Below, piece after piece: positions 9,481-21,965 of a DNA stretch of 64,000 bases. The notes beneath the pieces are model-generated. The model had not been told where the DNA came from. It was given only the letters and a program-made list of their open reading frames with translations, and made no database searches. A program made the translations under genes and the position numbers. Where the stretch lies: assembly GCA_025200525.1 (NCBI GenBank), contig CM045761.1, positions 63,954,009-64,018,008 of the forward strand, read 5' to 3'. The stretch's first letter is position 1. Each line of letters begins with the position of its first letter. Source of the stretch: Camellia lanceoleosa. Taxonomy: Eukaryota; Streptophyta; Magnoliopsida; Ericales; Theaceae.

Positions 9481-11707
9481 TGCATTTTTCCGCACCCCGC
9501 CTTTTGGAAAGGGTTTGAAAAAAAGGCCTCATAGTTCGAACTCTTGCGATTTTGAATCTAGTCTCACAAGTGCAATGTGAAACTGATAATTACCAAAGAG
9601 TTCAAATCCAGCAAACCTTTTTGGAAAATCAATTTTAAATCAAATAATACCAAAATTGGACTGCTTTCCCAGATACAGAGTCGCCACATAAATATTTTAT
9701 TTTTGGAAAAATTTAGGAAACCCTGACTCGTGCCAAAGGCCACGCGTTCGTCATCACCAAAGTTGCCTTAGCTCGGGAAAGTCGTGAATTGAGCACCCCC
9801 ACTCACCCGATCAAAATATTGGCCTCTACTAACCATGATATGTCATTTTATAAACATTATGTGTTTTTGTTCCGGTTATTAATCTAACCTATGTGTTCTT
9901 ACAGGGTTGAGCACACTTCAAAATCTTTCTGCTCCAACTTACCAAATCTCTGCTGAGGATTGCATCAATGGCCTGCCGGCCGTGGATGTCTGCTGCCGGC
10001 CCTCTGCCGGCCAAAAGGGTGCCTTGTTGGCCAGAAATGAAGCCTTGCCGGCCATTGGTGAGGCACTGCTGGCCACTGATGCTCTGGGTTACCACATTGC
10101 AACGGAGCACAAACAGAGCAAAATAAAGATTTTTCCAAGGGTATGTTTTGTACTGTACCCCTCCTTATCATCTCAAAACCTCAAAGGAGTGGCACACTTG
10201 GATCCAAACCACCAGTCATGCAATTGCATTGCATGATGGCCAAAGATCCAAGTCGTACAATTTCAATAAATGCACAAATAAGACTCGAATGATCACCACC
10301 CTATCATGCATGATCAAGGGTAATGGAGACCAAGGAAAATGGCACATTTTATCACTTTTGAATATGAAACGTCCCATTTGCCTTGTGTTCAAACTAACGT
10401 CCGGTTTGAACATATGCAATGCAACACAAAGAATGCTTATCTAGCTTCTTTTACTTGTCCAATTTTGTTTACTCATTTTAATTACCAAAACCATTCTTTA
10501 ATTGATTAAGTCCAAAAGTGAGTGTCCTCTAATGGAAAAATGGCTCAAACCACAAGGTGCTTTGGGCATGAAAGAGGCATTACATTGTTGGTAATGAACC
10601 CCCTAAGGGATTAAACCATTAGGTGCAACACCTCAATTCCACACTTAGGCAAACAAGTGGTTTGAAACCACTTTCAAAGCAAATAAAAGAGTGAAGAATG
10701 GAGGGAGGTTGTAGAGATTAAAGTGCTGAAATAGAGTGCAAAACAACACGAAAACATGCTTTGAACTCAGAACAATGATGATTAAAGCATTAAAACATCA
10801 AGCTAGTGAAGGAAATAATACTACAACTATGCAATACATGCCTCAATTGAACTAACCAGCCCAAAACAGAGCCAAAATAGGTTATTTCATAACATGCTGG
10901 ACTTAAGTTAAATTAAGCTATAAAAACATGCTAACATATGAAGCTATCTAGGCATGCAAATAAGACACAAGGAGGGGAGGCTAACCCCTCCAATTTTAGA
11001 GTTCAAAATTTGATTTTTACCACTAAAAAACCTTTGAGATTTAGTAGTTAAAGGGTCCAAAAAGTTTGATTTGAAAGTGATGAAAAGATGGTACAAAAGC
11101 TTAACAAGCTAAAAAGCAAAAGGGGCGGACAACCCCCTAACTCAAAAGAGCCCAAACCACCACTTTTAGGCCTCAAAAATAGAACTTTTTACATGCCAAA
11201 ACCAGCCCCAAAATAGTAGAAAAAGATGACAAAGCAAGTATTGAAAGCAAGCTTAAGTAACAAGTGTTATACCTCTTGAAGCAAAGGCACAAAATAGGCA
11301 ACAATCCAAGCCCAAACCACTTGCTAGAGCTCAAACCAAGTCTCAATGAACCTCAGCTCAAAGAGAAGTAACTTCTATCAAGGAAGTGTATGCAAAAGTG
11401 TAGAGAAAACAAGCTTCATGGCACAAACTTGTAAGAGAGAAAGAAATCTACAGAGATAGTTTTTTTTTTGTCTTCAAATTTTTCTAACACCCCCTCCCCC
11501 CGCGCCCACATGCAAGACATGGGTCCTATATATAGAAAATACATAATCCCCTCACAAAGATCCAGCCATACACGTATTGGAAGATGCATGAACCTGCGGT
11601 GTTCTGTCGTGGACTTCGAGCGTTCGGTGGGCAATCAAACTCATTATCTGATGTACCTGCAAGAACATCCAAGCCTTAAAGGGGTCGTCAAAAATGGGGT
11701 GTCTAAA
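9481..11707 (-). mobile_element. S2: solo LTR of an E5-like Tat family inside E2
   Basis: In plus orientation it starts TGCATTTTTCCGCACCCCGC, aligning with the E5 LTR edge at 55666, and ends GGGGTGTCTAAA, aligning with the E5 LTR edge at 59862. Internal landmarks match other Tat LTRs: a TCTCACAAGTGCAATGTGA region at 9555, GGCC-rich words at 9965-10085, the GGAGGGG/CCCCTCC hairpin at 10973-10996, and a TATA box on the minus strand at 11526-11536. No primer-binding site, PPT or internal region adjoins it, and E2 sequence resumes on both sides, so it is a solo LTR. Flanking duplications are not clear (GGACT versus TCTGG). Confidence 0.75.
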
Positions 11708-13550
11708 TCTGGTTGCGCATCCAATCTCACCATAAACGCTTTGAGGGGAAATCCACTAGCCGTAGACGAAAGAAGTAAGCTCGGGCCGAATACTCAGGGC
11801 CAGGGCCCACTACTTACAATTTATCCATAAGCCATACCTGGGGAGGGGTGAAAAATAAGAGAGATGAAAGAATAAAGAGGTGTACGATGAGAGAAAAGTA
11901 AGAAAGAGGGTATAAGAGAAAAATAGAGAATGAGTGTTGAATAATGTAAGAATCATAAATTAGAAGGGTGGAAAATAATACTTGGAGAAGTAGCGGACTC
12001 CCTGCCAACCGGGTGGTCTCTCATCGACAGAAAGCATCTAAACCCATCAAGGTTTCAGCCAGTGCCAAACCTATGCAACTCTTACCCTCTTTCAGACGTT
12101 GAGCCACTTCGATTAACCAGATGCTAGCTACACCGAAACTAGGGACAATGAGGAATTGTGCAAGAAGGCATAAACAGAAAACATGTTGCCGGCAGCCTTG
12201 CCAAAGAAGGTCACTCTTGTCTCCAATGGCAGAAAATCAATGAACTAAACCGGGGATGTCTAGCTTTCCATCATATGCCAAAGACCGAGCCTCATGTAAT
12301 GTTAACCCACACATTCGTCCCAAAGCTTGGGCATGGCCGCTTCGTCACATTGGGACTCCATCAAAGCTCAAAATTCCTTGAGTGTCAAACACACCTCTTG
12401 TAATCCAAATTGAAACACATGTGTGATCGGGTTCCAACATCGAACAGCGGCATGTAGAAATGGAAAACAAAGAGAAGTGCAACTTAGAGGAAAAGGGGCA
12501 TTTAGGCAAAAACCGTGAAAATTCACCTTTTCCAAACCGTCCAAAGTGGCTATCTAGTCTTGGAGCCTTTTGTTGCAAAATGTCTCCATCTTGGGAGCAA
12601 AATATCAAAGACTTGCTATTCTACCAGAAAAATAGCATGGGAGCATCATTTATAAAGGATGAGAAGGAACAGTGCATGATAGCTAGGCAGCACTGACCGA
12701 CCTCATACTTAGGCACAGTCGTGCCTATTTATGCTCGGTCGGGTCTAAATGATGGCTCAGATTAGTGTAGTTGCAGGAAAAGCTGACCTTTGCCTTGACG
12801 TACCACAGTTGCATTTTGAGTCTTGTTTTGTTTATACAAAGTGTTTTTTAGTATTTTCGAGTTGTATTTTACATTTTGTCCGGTCATTGGTTGCTATCCG
12901 ACTAAAAAATGAATGCAAGAGCAGATATTCATTGTTTTAAGTCTTATGTGAAGTTACCATGCAAGGGTTATGCCATTCATCACATGCAAATGCCATTCAT
13001 CACGTTGTGCAAAGGAGATCATTCAAAAAAACTTATCTTTTATAACTGGCAGGTCCGACCCCGATCATTGTTTTACAAGGCAACAAAACAAAAAAAAATC
13101 CTTCAAAAAAAAAAAAAAAAAACAAACAACAGCATCTATCTGAAGCTAGTCTTTAATTACAAAAAAAAAAAAAAAAAAAAGAAACAAAAATTGTCGTCCT
13201 CATCAGTAGCCCATCCTTGGCCTCATCCTCCTCGACTACAAATGAGGTACATCACTGTCGTTGGTAGGGCTACTTAATTGTAAGTCAACCTCCTCTTCCT
13301 CGTCCTTGGGGGTCGTGGACTTGTCAAAAGACTCCACAGAAGGTGAGCGCTGCCTCGATCGGCTCCCCCTCGGCCCCACATTGGATCCCGTCTCCGTCTA
13401 CTAGTTGGGGGAGGTCCTGCATGGACTGTTGGCGCTGGCTCAAGCTGAAAAGAGTACGGGTATCAGTATGGACTAACAGGAGTATAAACAGTTTGGCAAC
13501 AATAGTGAACTTGAACTACAGACAGAATGTACCTTAATCCCATAAATGAT
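11708..13550 (+). other. E2 3' region, right part, and unassigned sequence up to T
   Basis: About 11780-12040 matches the reverse of about 50160-49880 in the E5 3' region, so it belongs to E2. From about 12040 on I see no match inside the window. This stretch has a nested hairpin (12697-12742), two poly(A) runs (13106-13123 and 13161-13180), and a GC-richer tail (13190-13450) that could encode a short arginine-rich minus-strand peptide. No gene can be supported there. Confidence 0.4.
12697..12742. other. Nested inverted repeat
   Basis: The inner stem TAGGCAC (12710-12716), loop AGTC and GTGCCTA (12721-12727) is a perfect 7-bp hairpin. Outer arms CCGACC (12697-12702) and GGTCGG (12737-12742) also pair. 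No run of T follows it, so a simple terminator is not indicated. Confidence 0.6.
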
Positions 13551-14663
13551 TGTCACGACCCAAACTCGCCCCTATAGGTTTAGCATCGTAACCGGCCAGT
13601 AATCCCTGGATTACCAAAGGCCTCTGAATAGAATAACGGATAATCAAGGGGCTGCGGAAGCAAATATACAAAATACAACGTCCATTGAGCTGTGCAGACA
13701 TACATGTGACAAAATAATTTTAAACTTTATAAGCATACACATGACATCACATAGGTACAATAATTATACGTCACCCCATGTACAGATAACCAAAAACAAA
13801 CTGTTCATTAACAAGAGAAAGCAAAGTGTTAAATGTTCAAAAAGACATGGCCACACGACTTGATTTGGTCCGAAACCTCCTTGGGAGATGCAAAGGGTGG
13901 CTGACAAAACGGAGTCCCAGGCCATCAACTCTAGCCTCGATCACATGCCTGGTCACCTACATACATAATATAAATAGTGAGCAGAAGCCCGGTGAATAAT
14001 AACAAAGTAAAGAGTTTCCATGAATGATGTCCCGTACTAACTCCAGAAAATAGATTCATATTTATTTCAAAAACAGAAGCAGATTCATATTCATAATCTT
14101 GTCCAAATCATATACAAAAATTAGAGTTCATGCTTAATCATACGTGGTACATCCATTAGTGCTAACATAATAGATACAGAACAAATGCAGAACATATGGT
14201 GGTTATGAGTAACCAGTTCCATTAAGGAACCTCTGGATCCGGGTAACAGATAACAGATATGCTGAGCCCCCATGATGGGGCCTATGGTATGGATAACAAA
14301 TGATAGACATAATAAGTTCCATAATGGAACCTCCGATACTAGGTAACAGCTAACAGATATTACATGATGCTAAGAATGTCATGAATTCATGTCAGAATTT
14401 GGATAACCATTCATTATACAGAACATAACATTTCAAAAGGCATACTTATTTCATCATACAGAAAATAAATAAAGTTGAACATAACTTTACTAAGTTATTA
14501 CTCACAGTTGGCTTTGGGTGCAGGTAGACAGAGCAGACTAATCAAACAGTTTACGGCACGTGACCTACATCAACACATAACAAATACACATTTGAAACAC
14601 ACGTTGGAATATATCTAACTCATTACGTTCCATTCTTAGTGTTTCTACATTTTACCCTCATTA

Positions 14664-14899
14664 GCCCTGTTTGGTAGAGCTGTGAAAAAATGCTTATAAC
14701 TTATGTCTAAACAACTTATAGCTTATAACTATGAACATAAGCTGATTTTTGACTTATAAATTAAGCATCTCTTGCCCCACTCAAAGAATAAGTTGATTTC
14801 TGACTTCCAAAAAGCTATAAGCTAAATCAAACACATCAAAATAGCTTAAATTAAGCTGAAAACTGAAATAAGCAGCTTTTAAGCTGCACCAAACAGGCA
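14664..14899. mobile_element. MITE-like insertion in T 3' LTR (about 236 bp)
   Basis: This segment is missing from the otherwise collinear T 5' LTR (empty site at about 63620). The ends are imperfect inverted repeats: left GCCCTGTTTGGTAGAGCT, right (reverse complement) TGCCTGTTTGGTGCAGCT. CATTA stands on both sides, consistent with a short target duplication. The interior is AT-rich with repeated CTTATA/TATAAG words and has no reading frame. End sequence resembles plant hAT- or Harbinger-type MITEs; the superfamily is not decided. Confidence 0.75.
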
Positions 14900-15000
14900 C
14901 ATTACTATGTCTTAATCTTGGCTTAGGAATGTCTAGGATGCAATGAGGATGCCAAAATGTACTTGAACACATTTAACAAAACTTGTTGAAAATAGGGGTC

Positions 15001-15325
15001 TCGCTCGAGCTCAACTTCCCCCGCTCGAGCAGACATGCAATGTGTGAGGGGACGCTTGAGCGCAACTTCCCACACTCGAGCGCTCTGTAAATTTGAAAAA
15101 AATACTGGTTATGTGATTTTTACGGTCGACGGACACTCGATGGTCACTCGAGAGGAAGACTCATGTTCCCGTTTGAGCGCAACTATTGACGCTCGAGCAG
15201 TCTGCAAAAACATGAAACTTCTAGGAGAATGTATTTCATGCTCGAGAGAACTTTTGGTCGCTTGAGCAAAGATGCAAAAACAAAGGTGGCCGCTCGAGCG
15301 CAGAATCTCACGCTCGAGTAGAAAT
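15001..15325. repeat. CTCGAG-rich palindromic repeats in T LTR
   Basis: The palindrome CGCTCGAGCG and close variants recur about ten times in 325 bp, often as pairs flanking CAACTTCCCAC and followed by CTGYAAA. The same block starts again at 63720 in the T 5' LTR. It lies about 0.7-1 kb downstream of the predicted transcription start, so the RNA would carry it too. Confidence 0.75.
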
Positions 15326-16403
15326 GCAGAATATGGAATTTCCAAATTGCACTCCCAAGCTCCAAACTCGAATTCCACACCTCAAAACTCATCTTCTTGG
15401 GCCAAAATTCTTGAAAACATCTAAGAACTTGTAAAACATCTTGGTTTGAAGTTCATTTCATGAAATCAAGGCCCAAAAGCAAGTCAATTGTGCAAAAAAA
15501 AAATAAAATAAAAATAAATAAATAAATAAATTAAATTCAACTTGAAATGTAAGAACATGCTATAAACATGACATGCATGTATTCATTTGACCTTATAGCT
15601 TCCAAAACATGATCAAATGCAGTCCAAAGGTAAGAAATGTTATGAATTCTTCAAACCATGCTAGGATTATAACATGCATGAGAGGAAATCTTTGAAAACA
15701 ACTTCAATTTGCTATGAAAAGAGCATGCATGCATGATATGTTCTTCTTACCAACTCATTAACTCAAGATTTGTTTAATTCAACTAAATTCTCTTGAATTC
15801 TTGTAAGAGTGAGTTAAATGAAATCTTAGGGAATGCAAGTCTTACCTAAAATCCTCAATTCTTTGAATACTAGGTGAGTCTTGGTGAGTCCTAGCTCAAT
15901 TCTTCAATTTGCCCTTTGGTTGCCTAGCAATTTTTCATTTTTCTTCTTGAAATCAATTCGCCCCTTTAATTCCCTCTTATTCTCATGTTTGTGTGTGCAT
16001 AGGCTTAAGAATGTGTTGAAATGTAATCAACAAGGATGAGTGGGAGCATAAAAGGTGCCTTATATAGGCTTGAATTGAGTAATTCATTAATTAGGCTTAA
16101 TTGGGCATTAATTTTCCTAATTTAATTGCTCCGAATCGAATTTTAATTAAACCTACCATAATGTTTTAAAAATTTCAAATAACACATAAATCAAGTCAAT
16201 TTCTGAATCAGATGCCGATAAGGCCTTCAATTCGCAAATCAAAACAGAAATATGAACATATTTTTCATACGTTAAACAGATATAAACACAAATAATGCAG
16301 CACACATGTAATTAATTTAGAATTTGATCTTAATAAATTATTAGACATATGAAATCATGGATTAACGTTAATCATGGGTTGGGGTTGTTATAGTCTTCCC
16401 CTC

Positions 16404-16871
16404 TTAAAGAGTTTGGTCCTCCAAACTTGAATTACCTTCATCTTGGAAGAATACTGGGTCCAAAGAAAATAGTTTAGGGTATCTTTTCATCGTATGTTCC
16501 TTTGTTTCCCAAGTTGCATAGGTTCTCCCATGATTCTGCCAATCAACCTTCACCAACGGGATTTCTTTGTTCCTTAATCTTTTGATTCGGCGATTAACAA
16601 TCTGTATTGGCCTCTCCTCATAGGTGTATTCATCTTTCAAGAGCACATGTGTCGGTTCGATGACATGGAATGGATCTCTTAAATACTCTCGAAGCATAGA
16701 TACATGAAAAACATTATGCATATGCTCCATGACCGGAGGTAAGGCTACTCGATATGTTACCAAATTGAACTTTTCGAGAATTTCGTATGGCCCAACATAT
16801 CTTGGTGCTAACTTGCCCTTAATACCAAACCGGGCTTGCCCTTTCATTGGAGTCACTTTTATGAACACATG
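16404..16871 (-). pseudogene. pol: T integrase C-terminus with chromodomain
   Basis: The 155 readable codons begin in the integrase GPY/F region (RYVGPYEI, then VFHVSMLREY), run through a hinge and end in a chromodomain-like segment (residues about 103-137: RNKEIPLVKVDWQ, then ATWETKEHTMKRYPKLF). In chromoviruses this domain directs integration to marked chromatin. The reading frame stops about 12 bp from the 3' LTR. Upstream it is cut by the E3 insertion at 16872 and resumes in register at 36528. Confidence 0.9.
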
Positions 16872-19800
16872 TGTAAGATGCTCGAGAGGTACCTGTGTGT
16901 GTTAAACAGTTCGGACCCTCGGTCTCTTTGATCTAGTCTCACTAATGCAATGTGAAACACAGATAAGAGTCCAAATTTGCAAACTTTTATTGAAAATCCA
17001 TTTTATTGCAATTTTGTCAAAAATGGACTACGTCATCAGATCTCAGAGTTGCCACCTAATATTTATTTTGGGAAAATTAGAAAATCTGTGACTCATGCCA
17101 AGGCCACTGTTCGTCATAACCAAGGATGCTTGGCTCGGAACCATAGGTATTAAGGGAGAAGGTCATTAATTGAGCACTTCCACTCACCCAATCAAAAGAT
17201 CGATCTTCACTAAACTATGATATGAATTTTATTTATTTTATATGTTCAAATTTCGATTATTTAATAAATCCTAAAAATTACTATGTGAAGTATACAAGTA
17301 TAGACTATGTCATTTATTTCGAAATAATTTGATTTTATGTAGTTTTGAAAGAGTTTTGGATATGTACAACCCAAATAAATTGAGTTTACAAACATGAAAA
17401 TTAACATTATTCCAAATTAAGAAACACAACCTCCATCCACTGGCATTTATACAGTTATATCAAGTAAGCAAGTAGCCACATGATAGGATGCTTAAACATA
17501 ATAAGAAAAACGCACACAAACGGGATGCTAAAGTATAAAAACTTACATATTTATCGACGTCTTTCGAACAGCTACAAAACAAAGTTAGTAAAACATGCAC
17601 GATCTTATATACAAAATCCTAATGTAATTCACTCATGAGATGCAACTAAAGATTCGGCTTTTGAGATATGACATGTGAATCATCTCAAGAACATGAGGTA
17701 GCGCACATAATTACATAGGAATCACAAATGCAAACTTAGCCGAATCAAGATGCATGAGACATAGATGCAAAGCATGGATATAACAACAAAAAATAAAATA
17801 AAATAAACATGATGCATATTTACAAATAAGGAAAGCAAGTAAAAGAACGGGATATAAAGAAGTGGGGCGGGAAATTATTACAACACTTTGAATAAATTAT
17901 TATATACCAAATTAGAGGGGGGTGAGGAGAATATTATAACAAAATAAAAACTTCACAATACACTCAAAATGAAATAAACAAAAGAAAAAAAAAATAGTTT
18001 CATGTGCCTTGAAAACTACCGGAAGTTAGTTAACATCGGAAAACAATGTCGTCTTGTCCAAAAGAAGCTAACCGGCTGGCCAAATAGGCCGGTCGGCCAA
18101 CTAGGCCTAGCAAAACCTGTCTTATTGCAAAACCAAGAAAAAGAACAAACAAGAAATATGTAGGTGACTCAACTAACTACTATCGATTAGATTAAAAACA
18201 AGAAAACAAATATAAAATAAAAAAGTACAAAATTACAACAAAACTAACATGAACCTAAAACAAGAAAACAAATATAAGGTAGAACATGCAAGATTACAAC
18301 AAAATTAATACGAGACTAATACAAAAAAATATAATCTAGGAAATGCAAGATTACAATATAATTACTATGAAACTAAAACAAGAAAACAAATATAAGATAG
18401 AACATGCAAGATTACAACAAAACTAATATGAAATTAAAGCAAGTGAATAAAAATAAATAAATAATTATGAGCTAAACAAACCACTTAGATTACAACAACA
18501 CATTATAAAATATAAAGTAAGAAAATAAATATGAGATAAACAAACCACTTGGATAAACAAACCACTATGAAATAAGAAGCAAGAAAATAAATATGAGATA
18601 GAAAATATAAGAAAATAAAAGACTAGAAATTCACCTTCCAAAGAAAGATTGAACTTCTTGATTTCCAAACTTCCTCTTGATCACCCTCAAGTTTAGGAAG
18701 TGTGTTCTCAATCCTCAATTTGAAACAAGAATGGAACTCTGGGTATGTATGGTGGAAAAATGGCTAACTATTATTTTTTTCTCACTTTCAACAACACTCA
18801 CTCTTTCTTTTGATCAATCACTATTGAAATTTAGCTATTTCAGAATTTTTGGAGGAGTTTTGGGTGTAGGAAAGATGGAATTTTAGTTTGTATGGAAGGT
18901 ATGTGGTGTGTATGGAAGATACGAGTATTTTTGGCTCAAAAACTCAATTTTTCTTTCTTTTTTCACCATTTTCTCACTCTTTTCTTGTCAATTTCGTGGT
19001 CCTCCATCTCTCTTACTATATGATCATTCTATATAGGCAATGAGGGATAGTAAAGGTCCAAAAGAAGGTGGGAGACAAAAATGTGATAGGAGAGCAAATT
19101 TTCAAGGTAGTTGCATGGGATACTCCTTTATGGATGCAAACAAAACCTCTTTTTGACAATGGGGAATGATTAGGTATAATGGAGGATGAGTGGGTGCACT
19201 TGAATGGATCAGAAAATAGGTAAATGGGGTGTCCCATTGAACCAAAACCAAGAAAAACGGGGTTGCTGTTGTTTTGGGCCGAGTCAACAAAATCTGCTAT
19301 TAAGTTTAACTTCAAACGGGCATATCTCCCTTATCCGGACTTGGTTTTAGGTGATTCTTGGGTCTAAATTGAAGCCCCAGAAGTCTAATTTCCAATGGTG
19401 GTGGTCTCACATTTAAATTCAAAGTGTATGAAAAGATTTGCCTAATTTAGTGAAGGTTGTTTATTTCCCTCGGGCCAAGTCAACAAAATCTGCTCTTAAG
19501 CCTAACTTCAAATGGGCATACCTCCCTTATTTGGACTTGATTTTCGGTGGTTCATGAGTCTAAATTGAAGGCTCCTTTCCAATGGTTGTGGCCTCACATT
19601 TAAAATCAAAGTGTACAAGGAGATATGCCTAATTTAGTGAAGGGTGTTCATTTTCTTCTTACCAATTTGATGCTCATCCTTTCCCTAAACCAGTTTTCTT
19701 CCATCCCCTCCTGTTTCCTTCAAATCCAAACCTATCTAAACCTATAAATAAGTTTTTAAATATATATTTTTTTAAAGAGTTCACCTCCCTTCCATTTATT

Positions 19801-20070
19801 TCTACTTTGTCCTTACTCGGTTTATTGAAAAGTGTAATATTTTAATTGAAATGGGAGCCTCGGAACATCGTAGAAACATTTGAAATTTTTTTTGAAAAGA
19901 GGGTTTTATGGTCTAATATAGTTTGGCCAAAAATGTGTGAAGGTTGGGATTAAAGTTGAAATTCCATTTTTTTTGTTGAGGACTGCTGGGGAACACATTC
20001 TGATTGTCATCATCGGGTAATCATCAGAAAGCGGCGAAGTCTTAGGGCTAGTCAAAATGGGGTGTCTATA
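16872..20070 (-). mobile_element. E3 3' LTR (3199 bp)
   Basis: In plus orientation it starts TGTAAGATGC and ends GGGGTGTCTATA. It is collinear with 31728-36522 apart from insert S3. A TATA box on the minus strand (19029-19037, CCTATATAG) gives a U3 of about 1 kb and R/U5 of about 2.1 kb. It includes a GGCC-rich patch at 18070-18110. Long AT-rich stretches with repeated AAACAAATATAA words (18180-18600) hold no gene. Confidence 0.85.
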
Positions 20071-20088
20071 GTTGCCCCTATTTGACAG
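20071..20088 (-). promoter_or_regulatory. E3 polypurine tract
   Basis: On the minus strand TCAAATAGGGGCAAC runs directly into the LTR start TATAGACACC. It matches in place and composition the tract of E5 at 47275-47292. Confidence 0.75.
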
Positions 20089-20209
20089 AGCTTGAAGTCA
20101 TTTCATGACATGAGTAAATGTCAAAGCCCGAAGACGACCCTTTTGACAAGGTTGTAAGACTTGGGCAAACAAACAAGATGCAATGCAAGTGGTTGAACCA
20201 GAAGGTTGC

Positions 20210-20245
20210 CTATGTATCCCTTTGCAAGTAATCAAACCTGCGTAG
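20210..20245 (-). other. Conserved hairpin motif, PPT-proximal copy of E3
   Basis: Arms CTATG (20210-20214) and CGTAG (20241-20245) enclose an inner CTT-TGC-AAG stem. One outer pair is a mismatch. The internal block AATCAAACC matches the motif at 47422 in E5. Confidence 0.6.
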
Positions 20246-20494
20246 TTCTGGGGCAACATGCAAAATGACATGCTCAAAATGCAATTTGACAGTTGGACTT
20301 ACACGCTTTGCGAAGCCAGTTGTTTTGAAATTCATGATTATGCAATGCAATGCCATAGAGTGATGATAAAGATATGAAGATGGCAACATGAGAAGCAAGC
20401 TTCGTGCAAATGATATGAAACATAACAGGGGGTGTATTGCATTAAATGTGCCACAAGATCACATACAAGTGTGCTACAGCACAAATGATAGGTG

Positions 20495-21360
20495 AACTTG
20501 AAATCCAAACGTGTCTTACACGAGAAGAGAAAATAATGAACTCGAAATCCAAACGGGTTTCACGTGGGAGGAGGTATAGTGGTGTAACCAACAGATGTTC
20601 CTAGCCGTATTTCATATGGAGAGGAAGAAGGTAAACATCAAATCCTAACACGTTTCACGTGAAAGGAACAAAGGTGGTATAACCAACAGACGTACCTAAC
20701 TATATCTCATACAGAAATGGGGAAGGTTTTAACTAAGTAAACATCAAATCCTAACACGTTTCACGTGAAAGGAACAAAGGTGGTGTAATAGACGTACCTA
20801 ACTGTATCTCATACAGAAAGGGGGAAGGTTTCAACCAGGTAAACATCAAATGCTAACACGTTTTACGTAAAAGAAACAAAGGTGGTGTAACCAACAGACG
20901 TACCTAACCGCATCTCATGCGGAAAGAGGAAATGTTTTAACTAGGTAAACATCAAATTCTAACACGTTTCACGTGAAAGGAACAAAGGTTGTGTAACTAA
21001 CAAACATACCTAACCGTATCTCATATGGAAAGGGGGAAGGTTTTAACTAGGTAAACATAAAATCCTAACACATTTCACGTGAAAGGAACAAAGGTGGTGT
21101 AACCAACAGACGTACCTAATCGTATCTCACACAGAAAGGGGGAAGGTTTTAACCAGGTAAACATCAAATCCTAACACGTTTTATATGAAAGGAACAAAAG
21201 TGGTGTAACCAATAGACGTACCTAACTGTATCTCACACGGAAAGGAGGAAGGTTTTAACCAGGTAAACATCAAATCCTAACACGTTTCACGTGAAAGGAA
21301 CAAAGGTGGTGTAACCAATAGACATACCTAACCGTATCTCATACGGAAAAGGGGGAAGGT
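20495..21360 (-). repeat. E3 3' tandem array, about seven 106-bp units plus degenerate ones
   Basis: A CGTTTCACGTG-type landmark occurs at 20651, 20758, 20859, 20965, 21071, 21177 and 21283 (spacings 107, 101, then 106 bp), with weaker copies from 20495. Each unit has two inverted repeats: a 12-bp palindrome TTTCACGTGAAA and a hairpin CCGTAT-CTC-ATACGG. Paired changes occur between units: TTTTACGTAAAA (20861), CTGTAT/ATACAG (about 20800) and CCGCAT/ATGCGG (about 20909). Other units have mismatched arms. The palindrome core CACGTG is also the plant G-box. Confidence 0.9.
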
Positions 21361-21600
21361 TTTATATACACACGAACGATATACAAAATACGTATTACAT
21401 ACGTATACATATACACAGGCAAATTATATACGTATACGGATACACACATATACATATACGGAGAAAATATATACATAGTTACATGTACATAGACATATAC
21501 GTACATAATATAATACACACATACACATGTACACACACACATACATATAAATATCTCTCTCACCTCCCCTGTTTTTGTCTCTCTCTCTCTTCCTTTGTCT
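21361..21600. repeat. AT/purine-pyrimidine microsatellites
   Basis: Alternating TATACA/CGTATA words from 21361 to 21550 are followed by CT dinucleotide runs (21555-21590). On the E3 sense strand these are TA-rich and GA-rich. No gene. Confidence 0.8.
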
Positions 21601-21965
21601 TCTTTAAGCGTCGTGTCTAGCACGCGATTTCAACAATCGCGATGTCTGATCGACAGGCTGCCTCGATTCTTCAACGCCTTATCGCAATGTTTCTCCTCTT
21701 TGTCTTTTTTTTCTTCCTCTTCTTCGCTCTTTTCTTAAGTTGAGGCCTGCGAGAGGGAGGCAGAGCAAAAGCTTGCAAACTTTCTCTGCCACAACTCTGT
21801 AACCTTTTTCTTTTGCATTACTCTTCTTTGCTAGGGCCTCTTCATACGGTTCTCTCACTCTTTTTTCCAGACTTGAATGATTCCACGATAAAGATAACCG
21901 ATTCCGACTTCTTTGAACCTCAACCGCGGGCTCCTCTTCCTTTCCCTGTTTTCAGCTTTCCAGTG

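Larger units (their letters stand above)
5980..13550 (+). mobile_element. E2: truncated Tat-lineage element, plus strand
   Basis: Only the 3' half is present: end of RT, RNase H, second RNase H, integrase and 3' region, cut on the left by insertion of E1. A solo LTR (9481-11707) interrupts the 3' region. Sequence on both sides of that LTR matches the reverse complement of the E5 3' region (9360-9475 with about 50330-50180; 11780-12040 with about 50160-49880). No 3' LTR is seen before T begins at 13551, so T may have inserted into E2. The right limit is therefore uncertain beyond about 12040. Confidence 0.7.
13551..16392 (-). mobile_element. T 3' LTR (2842 bp)
   Basis: In plus orientation it begins TGTCACGACCC and ends GGGGTTGTTATA. 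The first 1.5 kb pairs with the LTR at 62521-64000. A by-eye comparison of the first 260 bp shows about 19 differences, mostly transitions. A TATA box on the minus strand (16060-16068, CCTATATAAGG context) places the start of transcription near 16030, giving a U3 of about 0.36 kb and an R/U5 of about 2.5 kb. It contains a MITE-like insertion (14664-14899) absent from the 5' LTR and a CTCGAG-rich segment. The minus-strand polypurine stretch AGAGGGGAAGAC lies just inside at 16393-16404. Confidence 0.9.

Noticed and set aside
9476..11712. Target duplication around solo LTR S2
   Set aside because: GGACT and TCTGG do not match, so no duplication is claimed.
12158..12696. Open frames of about 80 codons in the unassigned segment
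   Set aside because: No motif, no splice context and no counterpart elsewhere in the window; too short to support.
13106..13180. Poly(A) runs as the tail of a LINE or processed gene
   Set aside because: No reverse transcriptase, target duplication or spliced coding sequence is visible next to them.
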